This document shows, piece by piece, positions 55,101 to 64,000 of a stretch of 64,000 nt of DNA. The DNA comes from Zygnema cylindricum (Eukaryota > Streptophyta > Zygnematophyceae > Zygnematales > Zygnemataceae). The notes under the pieces were generated by a model. That model did no database searches. It saw nothing but the letters and a program-made list of their open reading frames with translations, and was not told where the DNA came from. Location: NCBI GenBank assembly GCA_037447655.1, contig JBBHKE010001954.1, forward strand, positions 329,941-393,940. The letters are read 5' to 3'. The position numbers were made by a program, and so were the translations under genes. Numbering within the stretch: the stretch's first letter is position 1; the number at the start of each line of letters is the position of its first letter.

Positions 55101-56468
55101 CAAAAAGAGGGGATTGACTATGAGGAGACCTTTGCTCCAGTTGTTCGGTTCCCATCGGTAAGGATTCTCCTCAGTCTGGCCGCAGCGGAAGACATGGAAA
55201 TTCACCAGATGGATATTAAGACTGCTTTTCTTAATGGTGAGTTAGAGGAAGAAATTTTTATGAGGCAACCCGAGGGGTTTGTGGAAGAAGGAGAAGAGAG
55301 CAAAGTGTGCAGGCTCATAAAGTCTTTATATGGACTGAAACAGGCTCCCCGACAGTGGAACAAGAAACTAGATGAGTTTCTCACCGATCTGGGATACATC
55401 CGGATCAGCTCTGACCATTCTATCTATATGTTTGAAGATGAGAATGGTGTCATTTTTATTGCAATTTATGTGGATGATCTGCTTGTGTTAAGTAAGTCTT
55501 TAGATAATATCAATAGGCTAAAGAAAGATCTTAGGGGCAGATTTGATATGAAGGATTTAGGGGAGGCAAAATATATTTTGGGGATCCAAATGGAGAGAGA
55601 TAGAGGGAAGAAGATTATCAGACTTACTCAGAAAGAAGCAATAGGTAATATGCTTGAGAAATTCCAGATGGAAAATGCTAACAGTTGTACCACTCCCATG
55701 GACTTGAAAAAAGTAAGTGATGGGAGTGTAGAAGGAGGAGTGATGATCTTAGACGATCAGATGAGTCTAGAGGAGAGAGAGTTCATGAAGTCTATTCCTT
55801 ATAGACAGGTCGTAGGAAGCTTAATCTATTTTATGAACTGTACCAGGCCGGACATAGCGGCAGCAGTTGGAGTACTCAGTAGTAGTCTTAATGATCCTAG
55901 GAAGAGAGATTGGGAGGCAGCCAAGAGAGTCATGAGATATCTGGTGGGAACTAGAGAGTTATGGTTGCATTTGGGAGGGGAGCATACTGATATCACCACT
56001 TGGAGTGACGCCAGTTATGGGGATGCACCTATGAGAAGATGCACTTCTGGATATGTTTTGTATGTGGGGGAAGGTGCTTGCTGTTGGAGCAGTAAGCAAC
56101 AAAAGGTGGTTGCTCAGTCTACTATGGAGGCTGAGTATATGGCGTCGTGTTCTGCTGTAAAAGAACTAATGTGGGTGAAATCATTGTTACAAAAACTGGG
56201 ATTTATGAAGGAGGGAGTGCATGAAATCTTTTGCGATAACCAAGCTGCAATTGCAATTGCAGCCAATCCAAAACACCATTTCAAAGCAAAACATATGGAC
56301 ATAAGATTAAGCTTTGTAAGAGAAAAAGTTGAAAATAAAATTCTAAATCTTGTGTATAGACCTGATGAAGAAATGGTGGCTGACATGATGACCAAACCTG
56401 TGCCCTCTCCTAAACTAAAATATTGTCGGGAAAAATGCGGGTTGAAAGAAAAATTAAAATTAGACTAG
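52119..56468 (+). CDS. Copia-2 Gag-Pol polyprotein, intact frame
   Basis: A second uninterrupted 1449-residue frame, almost collinear with Copia-1. ATG is 20 nt inside the LTR and TAG 13 nt before the 3' LTR. Visible domains: zinc knuckle CHYCKKPGHFIADC, protease WIIDSGASMHMC, integrase zinc region with CSGC intact, VHTDIWGPA, RSDNGGEYTSNQFEEYLRDE, RT AIYVDDLLVLSKS, RNase H TWSDASYGDAPMRRCTSGY and FCDNQAAIAIAANPKHHF. Unlike Copia-1 the integrase zinc Cys is kept, but conserved positions differ elsewhere: HKRLWHVHF (Gly to Trp) and AERLNGTLG (Arg to Gly). All catalytic acidic residues I can place are present, so this is the best candidate for an active polyprotein in the window. Confidence 0.97.
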   Translation: MEDTELQVRGPPSRVPTFNGSGFIYWEAMMMGALCEKRYWGIVSGQVKRPPSGTPPGFGGVRFPATTAASAEEADDGDSSVSEKGKGKETPLTPIATVSGATIVKTVENDTQMWEDVNMAAKNFILRHLTQGLATPHLHIYKAEELWESLVEIYRAGTIQELQLAEQKLLSYTYKGGKMLDYCNDFSCLYMEMESAGWTGTMKMKVNTLIMKLPDEFENIVYRVQGMPDSSWKWNTVVRMILVQENTMEIRRGGKSIQALAAGGDRWGKDPKKPYRGERDNSGGQRPPKGLCHYCKKPGHFIADCVKLSELRLQENRGGGSSGGKKKALVVTKVSGEIEDESSEEDGELLLDESLEEKEIPRRQKCALGAIREAPQEGWIIDSGASMHMCRDKELFTKLRKIPTVEIEYGDGRVVTTDLVGSVDLKVLVEGKTSILTFSDVLYIPQLSKNLVSTSVLDDKEFDTFTRKGVFTAKYGNEVYFTADKGSQGMFRLNLSNEKKNAYYVGVPKVMIWHKRLWHVHFDRLREMKKLGVVDGIQFGDNEIMDDCSGCAQGKAHRLPFPKAATYRGEKVLDLVHTDIWGPAKVPSVGGKRFMMTITDDWSRYSRVYFLKNKSEASTYFKEYKAWSEKLHETPIKRIRSDNGGEYTSNQFEEYLRDEGVQHQKTVPYNPEQNGVAERLNGTLGDSACSMLADKKIGKRFWAEAMNCANYIKNRVLTSAVKGVTPYERWVGRKPDISHLKVFGSLVYSLDTDRKNWKLDAKGKPGYFVGYDEDVKGYRVYDLAKKDIIMVKHLVVMDEGKSFDPFKYTKKIRIRFESESEENSVVPEKDMSETVITDSGEIEDTGDSPETSHTPMDFEEMEEAGQDTVFMDRGADEIVRRNPRLPSIPASEFEGGRRSSKRIQEKQAAHKVTKLSHPDEPQSYLEAMNSPEKERWIRAINDEMASIMEANTWELADCPPDRKPIGCKWVFKLKLNPDNTIERYKARLVAKGFTQKEGIDYEETFAPVVRFPSVRILLSLAAAEDMEIHQMDIKTAFLNGELEEEIFMRQPEGFVEEGEESKVCRLIKSLYGLKQAPRQWNKKLDEFLTDLGYIRISSDHSIYMFEDENGVIFIAIYVDDLLVLSKSLDNINRLKKDLRGRFDMKDLGEAKYILGIQMERDRGKKIIRLTQKEAIGNMLEKFQMENANSCTTPMDLKKVSDGSVEGGVMILDDQMSLEEREFMKSIPYRQVVGSLIYFMNCTRPDIAAAVGVLSSSLNDPRKRDWEAAKRVMRYLVGTRELWLHLGGEHTDITTWSDASYGDAPMRRCTSGYVLYVGEGACCWSSKQQKVVAQSTMEAEYMASCSAVKELMWVKSLLQKLGFMKEGVHEIFCDNQAAIAIAANPKHHFKAKHMDIRLSFVREKVENKILNLVYRPDEEMVADMMTKPVPSPKLKYCREKCGLKEKLKLD
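52139..52153 (+). promoter_or_regulatory. Copia-2 primer-binding site
   Basis: GGTTAGGGGCCCACC; one mismatch from the family sequence, at the base that pairs with the anticodon A. It changes the encoded Met to Arg (QVRGPPS). Confidence 0.75.
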
Positions 56469-56481
56469 AAAATAAGGGGAG
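56469..56481 (+). promoter_or_regulatory. Copia-2 polypurine tract
   Basis: AAAATAAGGGGAG before the 3' LTR. Confidence 0.9.
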
Positions 56482-57525
56482 TGTTGAAATTTATAGATTT
56501 CTAGAGTATTTTCTAGGTTTAAATATGGTTTTATAAAAGGAAAAAGGAAAGGACGGACAGCCTGCCTCCACCTCCGCTCTCTAGCCCCCATACTTGCTGT
56601 AGTCACTGAAGGAAAGAGAGAGAGGTTGATCCATGGCTGCCTTAGTTCAACAGACAGCTATTTTTAGTAGGTTACTAAAAATATACTTGACGGACCAGAG
56701 ATTTGATCCCGGTACCTACGGTTCGTCAAATCGTCCGGTAGCGGTCAGCTTTATCCTAATAGACTAGGACCAATGCTAAGTGCTATGGTATGTGATAGAT
56801 ATATATTTAGTTCGAACGGATAAAGTTCATTTAACTAAAACTGTTTACGGCGTACATATATACAGTTTTATAAAGTACGTCGTACGACGCTAATTCAAAA
56901 CGGATACCACGCATTTTTCTACATTGGAACAAATATCGCGCAAGTATTTATTCCGGCCAAGATTACGTTTCGCATATAATCCAACGACGCACATCATCGC
57001 CGAAATCCCGGAGTGGTCACTTTGGCATTTAGTGACGTGGCATCACCTGGCGCCACGTGGGGAGACATCATTCGGTCGCGGGAATTCCGATGAACGTACG
57101 GATGAGTGGAAAGTATACACGCGTCCACTTATGGCCTTGTCGTACAGAGGCCGTACAGAAGGTACATCGGCAGTAGTACTTTCTAGTACTATACAGTTTT
57201 GTGATTGGTTCGTACAGGCAGTAGATAGGAGCTGTGAGAGGGAATTAGGAAAAACTAGGACTTAGGAAAATTTAGGTAGATAGTCCTCTCTCTCAGAGAG
57301 TTTGTATATATTGGCATCTTTGCCATCCTATAACTTATCGCCTGGTTGGCCGTTTTCAGTGATTCTTTTTTCTACGGACTCAGGGGAGTCCAGGCTACAT
57401 TGGGGTGTAGTCAAATTGTCAGTTTGCCTTCTTGGGCAGCAGTGGTTGTGGCTTAAAGTGGGTTAGTTAAATACTATCTAGAGGCTTTCTGTATTCTGTG
57501 GTCCAATGGAGGACACAGAATTGCA
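56482..57525 (+). repeat. Copia-2 3' LTR
   Basis: 1044 bp. In its leader hairpin the sequence CTACATTGGGGTGTAG replaces CTACACTAGGGTGTAG of the 5' LTR. The LTR-borne ATG at 57506 reads on into antisense Gypsy-1. Confidence 0.96.
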
Positions 57526-57530
57526 CTTTT

Positions 57531-58128
57531 CGTCCACTTTCACCGTACTCGTTACAGTGTTGACTTTCTTGTCGTTAAGTTTGTCGGCTGCGATAGTATC
57601 CGCTTTCAAAGTTTTGTCCCTACGTTCTTCCGATAGTTGCGATAGATCCGCCGCGGTCAACGCAGCAACGCTTGGTCTTCTTGACAAAGCATCAGCACGA
57701 TTTGTCTTACCCGGCTTGTATTCGATGGTTAACTCTTGTCCAAAAGTTTGTAGGAATGTCATCCACCTAGCCTGTTTCTTGGATAACTTTGGTTGTGTTT
57801 GTAGATACAGTAACGCATGGTGGTCAGTAATCACTGTGATCCGCTTCCCTTGAATGTTACACTTCCAAACTTCCAACGTATTAATGATGGCTATTGTTTC
57901 TTTCTCCTGAGTGGCCCAATTAAGATCTGTCGCCTTCAGTTTATGATTATCATAGGCGATGGGTTGTAGGCCTCTTCCGTGATCTTGCATAAAAATAGCT
58001 CTAATAGCCGTATCACTCGCGTTAGTGATTATCGTCCAAGGTAACACCGGATTGGGAACCGCTAACACAGAGGCGTTAACCAACCGCTCCTTAAGCATGT
58101 TAAAGGCTACCTCTGCACTATTTCCCAC
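57531..58128 (-). pseudogene. Gypsy-1 RNase H
   Basis: Open for about 200 codons on the minus strand: TIITNASDTAIRAIFMQDHG, NWATQEKETIAIINTLEVWK, ITDHHALLYLQTQPKLSKKQ and EYKPGKTNRADALSRRPS. The first catalytic Asp of the usual TDAS motif reads Asn. Ends at the Copia-2 insertion. Confidence 0.92.
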
Positions 58129-58858
58129 TCATAAGGTACGTCATTTTTGAGCAAATCGGTTAGTGGTAAGGCGATTTTTGCAAATCCCTCTACGAACCGT
58201 CGATACTAGGAGCATAGCCCAAGGAAGCTCCTCAGCTCTGTGATATTTTTTGGTTGTGGCCACTCCTTGGCTGCCTTAGTTTTGTTGGGGTCCACTGTGA
58301 TTCCATCTTGACTGACCACGTGACCCAAAAACTCAATTTTGTGTTTTAAAAAGTCGCATTTGCTCATCTTCGCGTACAACTTGTTTTCCTTTAAAACCAG
58401 TAAGACAGTTCTCAGGTGCTTGATATGGTCTTCTAACGTCTAAATATACACCAAAATGTCATCTTAAATGACAATTACGAACGCGTCCAAATATTGTCAC
58501 AAGATCGTGTTCAGCATATGCATAAACGTAGCCGGGGCATTGGTCAATCCAATAGGCATGACCGAAAATTGGAAATGACAGTACCGCGTTGTGAATGCAG
58601 TCTTTCCCACATCTTCCTTTGCAATTATAATTTGATGATAGCCACTTCGTAAGTCTATCTTAGAGAAATACTTGGCACATCTAAGCCGATCCAACAACTC
58701 GTCTATCCCGGAAAGGGGGTACGCGTTCTTGACTGTTAACCTATTTAGAGCGCGGTAGTCCACACACATACGTAGACCTCCATCTTTCTTGGTCACGAAG
58801 AGGACAGGGGCTCCGTATGGCGACTTGCTCGCCTCAATTGCTTCGGCCTCTACTTACT
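58129..58858 (-). pseudogene. Gypsy-1 reverse transcriptase
   Basis: [34 protein letters not shown] and [15 protein letters not shown] are canonical Ty3/gypsy RT blocks. The YxDD box is destroyed: the frame reads FVIVI, a TAA stop, then DDILVY, and another stop follows. Thumb region FLGHVVSQDGITVDPNKTKA is visible near 58320. Confidence 0.93.
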
Positions 58859-59287
58859 CTAAAAGTTGTCTCTTGAGTTTGTCCAAATCGTGTAACTCAT
58901 TTCAGACATCATGTTGGTCGAGGGTACTCCTCCCGAAACAAGCTCGATCTTGTGGTCTACGTCGCGTTTCGGAGGTAAACCTTCCAAGATTTTTGGGGAA
59001 AAAACATCAGCATACTCCTCGAGAAGCTTTGTCACGACTTCCGAGGCCTCAACGAAAGCCTTTCCTGCGGTGTTCCCTCCTATGGAGCCAAAGTCGAGAT
59101 CCGTTTTTGCCCACTCCTCCGGAATTCCCTCCTTGACTTCCTCCACGGGTTGTACGATCGCTATTCTAATTGTTTCCCCTTTCTGGAGCGCCCTCTTAAG
59201 CTCTAAAGCCAAAAGCAGACGTCCCTCTTCCAAGTTTTTACCAGCCACTCCCATCTTTACCTCAACCTCTCTTTCGCCTTTACCCAC
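58859..59287 (-). pseudogene. Gypsy-1 protease-RT linker
   Basis: About 140 open codons including EEYADVFSPKILEGLPPKRD then VDHKIEL, the segment that precedes RT in chromoviruses. Confidence 0.85.
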
Positions 59288-59299
59288 TTTTATACTATT

Positions 59300-59734
59300 A
59301 CTCCTCTAATCAATCTTCGGATTCCACTTTTGGAGCCATGGCTGCCCCAAGATTACCTCATGATCTCCGAGGGGTAAGACGTGAAGAGTGTCATACCAAT
59401 GAAAATTCCCAACACCAACTCGTAACCGAGGTGAACGATGGGTAATCATAATCGAACTACCATCGCCCAATTGAACTCATTGATGGTTTGAAATAATGAT
59501 GAGAGGAAGTTTCAACTTCTTCATTGTCTTCTCGTTGATAAAGTTCCCCGACGCGCCCGAATCCACCATGAAACTGGTTGTGCTGCCCCCGATTTTAGCC
59601 GAAAAAACCAAAGGATCTCCACTTTCTCCAGCGAGTCTCGTGACATTAAGCTTGCCCCTCCTATGGCCTTCTTTTTTGGGGCATTCTCTGGCTATATGGT
59701 CTGGGGAACGGCACACAAAGCATAGTCTATTCAA
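59300..59734 (-). pseudogene. Gypsy-1 zinc knuckle and protease
   Basis: CFVCRSPDHIARECPKK is a CX2CX4HX4C knuckle. FMVDSGASGNFI is the aspartic protease active site. A stop follows NHQ near 59477, then HEVILGQPWLQKWNPKID, the protease C-terminal GxxWL-type region, near 59330. Confidence 0.9.
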
Positions 59735-60585
59735 CCTCCTACGTTGGAGCTCCTCGGGGACAAATCATTGGTTTTGTTTTTGGCAGTATTCTTCTTCTTT
59801 TTGAGTGCGTTAACCATGACTAACTCCTCCTTGATGGCTTCTAACTCCATAGGGGTCGGTCCGTCGTCCCTTGGCCCTCCTCCGCTGATACTTGATCCAA
59901 AGTGATAATCTCTACGGAGAGTGAAGTCTACAGAGTCGGTCCGTTCTGCGAACGGAACAATTGTCGAGAGACTAGGAGTTGTTGTTTCCCGTGCGAGCCA
60001 CCGTTCCACATCCCTCCAAATAGACGCCTTGAGTCCCTTAACATATCAATCAACCGCTTCATCCTCCGTCATCGTTGGGATTTGAACCTTGCATTCCAAG
60101 AATCGTTACGTTTACTCCAAAACAGAAGTGAGTTGTTTCAACACCGATATCCTATACCTCGCGGACTTAATTGTGTTCACGGGTTACCAGGAGGCACGAA
60201 GAGAATTAACGAAACATGGTCCAAACAGTGGGTTCCTCGTCGCTTTTCACCATTGCTCTCACCATGTCTTTACGGCTCCTTTAGGTCACCCTCCCGCGTA
60301 ATAAACCTTTTCACGCTCAGACAGACCGGGGAAGTTTTGAAGATAATTTGCTACCGAAAACAACCACGCGTTGAGATTCTTATGTTTGGCAGGGTCAAAT
60401 TCATTGTGAAGTCTTAACTTAGGCCTCCGCAAATCTCTCTCGGCAACTCCATGTGTCCATTCACCAAGACGAGATTCTAAAGTTGCGACAGTGTCGCTGA
60501 GCTGAACGTTTTGCAATCAGACATTCTCCAATCCTCCAAATACTCGCTCTAACATATTAGCTCTAGACACGCCATGACCTTCCAT
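59735..60585 (-). pseudogene. Gypsy-1 gag
   Basis: ATG at 60585 (MEGHGVSRANMLERVFGGLE) about 20 nt after the primer site. It has an early TGA, then EFDPAKHKNLNAWLFSVANY and FPGLSEREKVYYAGG, typical of Ty3/gypsy Gag, another stop, and a C-terminal part ending with PTPMELEAIKEEL and a Lys-rich run before the zinc knuckle. Confidence 0.82.
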
Positions 60586-60605
60586 GTTGTCGGGTCACAA
60601 AGATA

Positions 60606-60617
60606 GCTCCGATACCA
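60606..60617 (-). promoter_or_regulatory. Gypsy-1 primer-binding site
   Basis: Minus strand TGGTATCGGAGC; one mismatch from TGGTATCAGAGC, the complement of the 3' end of initiator tRNA-Met. One base separates it from the LTR. It is the classical PBS type, in contrast to the copia elements here. Confidence 0.85.
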
Positions 60618-60618
60618 A

Positions 60619-61076
60619 TGTAAAAGGGGTGAAACTAGTCCACACACACCGCTAGTGCACAATGGAATATAACCAGGGGTTCACTCGTAGCAACAGCAAG
60701 AGCCCACAACGTACACAGCATACACAATGAAGAGCTTGAAAGTTTATATTTCTCCGAGAAAGGGATTACAAAATTGTTTGTTTGCTAAAAGAAGTGTACT
60801 CCCAAAAGAGAGTGTCTCTTCACTAAGTTTACCCACTATTTAAACTAGTTACTTGCTAGTCAATCCGGTACAACAGCTGGTCAACTTTATACACGTGGAC
60901 ACTGTTCATTAGCCGCACCCTATCCACACTAGGTTCTAGAACAATAAAGTTCAATATACATTTTGCTATGTTGCTATGCTGCTATGCTGCACTAATCTGA
61001 CATCGCAGCTGCGCTGCTCTGACATCGCAACTATAGCAGCTTGTTAACTCTGCTCTCATTTTGTAACCCTGTTACA
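60619..61076 (-). repeat. Gypsy-1 5' LTR
   Basis: On the minus strand TGTAACAGGGTTAC to CACCCCTTTTACA, 458 bp with TG..CA ends. No second copy is visible in the window. Confidence 0.8.
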
Positions 61077-61084
61077 CCCTCCCA

Positions 61085-61114
61085 CTCTCTTTTCTTTCTC
61101 TCTCTTTCTCTCTC

Positions 61115-61181
<67 letters not shown>

Positions 61182-61189
61182 CTCTCTCT
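61085..61189. repeat. CT microsatellite at gap edge
   Basis: CTCTTT-rich then nearly pure (CT)n running into the N gap, probably the reason for the gap. Confidence 0.95.
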
Positions 61190-61829
61190 NNNNNNNNNNN
61201 NNNNNNNNNNNNNNNNNNNNNNNNNNNNNNNNNNNNNNNNNNNNNNNNNNNNNNNNNNNNNNNNNNNNNNNNNNNNNNNNNNNNNNNNNNNNNNNNNNNN
61301 NNNNNNNNNNNNNNNNNNNNNNNNNNNNNNNNNNNNNNNNNNNNNNNNNNNNNNNNNNNNNNNNNNNNNNNNNNNNNNNNNNNNNNNNNNNNNNNNNNNN
61401 NNNNNNNNNNNNNNNNNNNNNNNNNNNNNNNNNNNNNNNNNNNNNNNNNNNNNNNNNNNNNNNNNNNNNNNNNNNNNNNNNNNNNNNNNNNNNNNNNNNN
61501 NNNNNNNNNNNNNNNNNNNNNNNNNNNNNNNNNNNNNNNNNNNNNNNNNNNNNNNNNNNNNNNNNNNNNNNNNNNNNNNNNNNNNNNNNNNNNNNNNNNN
61601 NNNNNNNNNNNNNNNNNNNNNNNNNNNNNNNNNNNNNNNNNNNNNNNNNNNNNNNNNNNNNNNNNNNNNNNNNNNNNNNNNNNNNNNNNNNNNNNNNNNN
61701 NNNNNNNNNNNNNNNNNNNNNNNNNNNNNNNNNNNNNNNNNNNNNNNNNNNNNNNNNNNNNNNNNNNNNNNNNNNNNNNNNNNNNNNNNNNNNNNNNNNN
61801 NNNNNNNNNNNNNNNNNNNNNNNNNNNNN
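61190..61829. other. Assembly gap (640 N)
   Basis: N only. The open frame across it has no meaning. Confidence 0.99.
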
Positions 61830-61897
61830 CCTATCGTATCCGTCGGTACCGTGATCTAAGGAGAGGTTGAATAGTCAATGACGTTGTTCACACCCTC

Positions 61898-62065
61898 AAC
61901 CTCATTAGACTCAACTTTGTTAGAGAGAAAGTAGAAAACAAAATAATCAGTTTAGAGTACCGACCAGATAGTGAGATGGTAGCAGATATGATGACCAAAC
62001 CTGTGCCTTCCCCTAAGCTAATTTTCTGCAAGGAGAAGTGAGGTCTGAAATTAAAGAGTGATTAG
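61898..62065 (+). pseudogene. Copia-7 RNase H C-terminus
   Basis: Encodes LNFVREKVENKIISLEYRPD then SEMVADMMTKPVPSPKLIF, matching the end of the Copia-5 polyprotein, with a TGA near the end (EK*). The polypurine tract (62066-62077) reads AAATAAGGTGAG and is mutated. Confidence 0.9.
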
Positions 62066-62077
62066 AAATAAGGTGAG

Positions 62078-63125
62078 TGTAGAAATTGATGGTTCTTTTA
62101 GTATTTTCTAGGTCTAAAATAAAGTGTAGAAAAAGAAGCCGAGGCAGTCAGTCTCAAACTCCTCTCTCCAACTCCCACACTTGTTGCAGTAACTGATAAG
62201 TTGGAGAGGAATCTAGTGCCATGGCTGCCTATGCTATCCAGAGATTTACGAGGTAGTAAAGTAGTTGATTTACTAAAAGAAAAGCTGTGGGTTACGGGAT
62301 TTGATCCTGATACCTACGTATACGTAACGCCGCCGGTAGGCGGTAGCCTCATCCATTTAGTCTAGAATTAGTGTTAGACAATATAGGGTTTAATAAATAT
62401 CTAAACGTTAACAAATAAGCTAATTCATTTAACGCCAACTATATACGGGATACATAGAGTTAGTTATGAAAAGTACGGATTTCGAGTACGGAGAAGAAAG
62501 AAGTACCGCGCATTTGTTTCAATAGTGAAAAAAATACATCGCAAATATTTATGACGGCTATAATTGAAATCGGCACTCAATCAGACAGCTGAAAAGAATG
62601 TCAAGATCGCAAGAAGATTTCGGCGGTTTATGGTCGCCGCCACATCGGATGACACGTGGCACCACAACAATGGATTTCGGCATCTCCAGGGATTACTAAA
62701 AAAAATCCAGATAAAACACGTGTCGACATTTTGGTCATGTTGTACAATGTTCGTACATAAAGTACACCGGCAGCTGTACCTTTCTATACGGTATAATGAT
62801 ATGATTGGTGCCGTATGTCATTAGATACAGTTTTAGAGAGAGATAGGACTTAGAAAAATTTGGTAGATAGGACCCTCTCTCCCAGAGAGCTTCTCTACAA
62901 AAGGTCAACTTTGACCCTCCATAACTTAGTGCTCAAGGGAGCAAATTCATAGATTCTTTTTGCTATCAACTCAGAGGAGTCTTGTCTTCACAAGGGTGCA
63001 AGTGGTCAAAGTTTTTGTTTGACAGGGTGGTAGTTATTCTTCCTGAAACAGGAAGGGGTCAGTGTTATCCTAGAGGCTTCTTGCAAGCTGTCCATCTGAG
63101 GACCTATGGAGGTCTGAGAGTTACA
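62078..63125 (+). repeat. Copia-7 3' LTR
   Basis: 1048 bp. The LTR-borne ATG (63102) is followed two codons later by TGA, unlike other copies. Confidence 0.92.
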
Positions 63126-63330
63126 GCGGCCTTCGCCAAGGAAAGGTAATGTTCGGGAGTCAGACTAAGAGGAGGAGGAGGAGAAGAAGCACCAGCTAGT
63201 TTCTTGGTTAGAGAATCAAAGACAGACTCCATGGGTACAAACTCCTCGGACATCGGAGGATTTTCCTCATGTACGGGCTTCTCCTGCCTACACGGCTCTC
63301 CAGATCCATTATTCGGAGTCTCTACACCCT
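63126..63330 (-). pseudogene. Exon-like fragment cut by Copia-7
   Basis: On the minus strand a possible acceptor CATCATAG precedes an open frame [68 protein letters not shown], which stops at the LTR boundary. Composition and codon pattern look like genuine host coding sequence, not transposon sequence. No family is recognised. The other half should lie beyond the 5' end of Copia-7, in or before the gap. Confidence 0.45.
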
Positions 63331-64000
63331 CTATGATGACAGAGGTAACGAGAGAAAAAAAAATGAATGTAAACAGAGCTCATTTCCAAAAAGAGAGCTT
63401 CGAAAGTTAAAGCTCCTATCCCCTCTAATCAGAGCAGACGCGTGGCTTTTCAGTATTGTTCTTTATCTACGGGAAGTCTCTAACAATTGTCCCCTAAAAA
63501 TCCACTGTTCCGATCAAGGGGGTTGCAGTTTACTCTGGAAGGTAACGCCAACGCAAAGATAACTACAAATCAAGACACAAATGCACTACCACGTAGAAAT
63601 ATAGAAATAAATAGGATTGGTTGTTTCATATTTAACAATATCACCTTGCCCCGAAAAAGAGAATAAAAAATTGAAGATATGGAATATAGTGAAGCTAACT
63701 AAACATACCCCGGAAATTAACGATGACAATGAGGAAAAGGCGACCCCTCCCCCGACGGTACCGCAAATAGGTATGGTACTCCTTCACTCTTCCGTGTCCG
63801 CAGCTCGGAACCTATCAGAATCCTCTCGGTTCGAAACAACAAAAAGTCAAAAAAATCACCCAAAAGGGAAGATAGTGCCAACTATCCACCTGGACTATGA
63901 TTTCCCACACAAGACAAATCCAAAACTTAGATGGCAATAATGTCAAAAACAAAACAAAGATTCTCCAAAAAAGGTTTGTTTGGAATTTTTGAGGGTTTTC
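63331..64000. other. Flank without a clear gene
   Basis: AT-rich; a plus-strand open stretch at 63617-63940 has no ATG at its start and no recognisable domain. It may be an intron of the gene fragment at 63126-63330. Confidence 0.4.

Larger units (their letters stand above)
51096..57525 (+). mobile_element. Copia-2: full-length Ty1/copia element
   Basis: 6430 bp with LTRs 51096-52138 and 56482-57525, flanked by a perfect CTTTT duplication (51091-51095 and 57526-57530). It lies in Gypsy-1 between RNase H and integrase, in the opposite orientation. Its LTRs differ at roughly a dozen places by eye, so it is older than Copia-1. Confidence 0.97.
41640..61076 (-). mobile_element. Gypsy-1: degenerate Ty3/gypsy chromovirus
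   Basis: Minus-strand element with 5' LTR at 60619-61076, then gag, protease, RT, RNase H, integrase and a C-terminal chromodomain ending near 41640. It is split by Copia-2 (51096-57525), a solo LTR (49723-50686) and Copia-4 (42128-49023). All coding parts carry stops. The 3' LTR is not visible. Confidence 0.92.
61898..63125 (+). mobile_element. Copia-7: 3' end of a Copia-5-type element
   Basis: Begins within RNase H at a junction near 61898 and ends with a full 3' LTR (62078-63125, TGTAGAAATTGATGG to GAGTTACA). Everything upstream is missing or hidden in the gap. The 68 bases at 61830-61897 are unassigned. Confidence 0.9.

Noticed and set aside
57506-57853. 115-codon frame starting MEDTELH
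   Set aside because: It starts at the LTR-borne ATG and reads antisense through Gypsy-1 RNase H; chance frame.
61041-61859. 272-codon frame
   Set aside because: Most of it is N, flanked by CT repeats.
63617-63940. 107-codon plus-strand frame
   Set aside because: It does not begin with ATG, has no recognisable domain and lies in AT-rich flank.

Overview
The window reads as nuclear DNA of a plant or other streptophyte. It carries one spliced gene whose exons match plant acyl-CoA oxidase 4 (ACX4), with GT-AG introns, and about 47 kb of nested plant-type LTR retrotransposons. Very long T/A homopolymers, GA/CT tracts and a 45-nt C run make it highly repetitive. The species cannot be named from the sequence. 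There are two N gaps, at 16018-16027 and 61190-61829.

Region 1 (1-10.4 kb, + strand) is the ACX4 locus. Eleven exons can be placed at the base level with compatible phases. The exon expected between 1807 and 3094 is not visible, exon 5 has a one-base deletion, and the C-terminus lacks the usual peroxisomal SRL-like tripeptide. Several introns hold tandem repeats that run up to the splice acceptor. Region 2 (10.4-16.0 kb) holds no gene I can support, only AT-rich DNA and GA/CT low-complexity blocks.

Region 3 (16.0-61.1 kb) is a nest of Ty1/copia elements plus one Ty3/gypsy chromovirus. For reference I call them: LTR-H (16305-16922), LTR-G (16937-17849), Copia-6 (17850-27625, minus) split by Copia-5 (19053-26404, plus), which itself carries a 1.5-kb insert (Insert-X); Copia-3 (28192-40895, plus) split by the full-length Copia-1 (29857-36205); Gypsy-1 (minus, about 41640-61076) split by Copia-4 (42128-49023, minus), a solo LTR (49723-50686) and the full-length Copia-2 (51096-57525, plus). 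Most insertions show 5-bp target duplications. Copia-1 and Copia-2 each have an uninterrupted 1449-codon gag-pol frame; the rest are broken. Region 4 (61.9-64.0 kb) is the 3' end of another copia element (Copia-7), inserted into what looks like a host exon on the minus strand.

The copia family has an unusual common plan. The gag-pol ATG lies 20 nt before the end of the 5' LTR. The primer-binding site directly after the LTR is complementary to the anticodon arm of initiator tRNA-Met, not its 3' end, and is itself translated as part of Gag. The frame stops only 13 nt before the 3' LTR. Downstream of the TATA box the leader has a row of short hairpins with AGGG-type loops whose stems co-vary between families. 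The U3 part of the LTRs carries clustered GTAC motifs and a tRNA-like segment in antisense. Two defective elements (Copia-3 and Copia-4) share the same frameshifts, which suggests that an already broken lineage was copied in trans.
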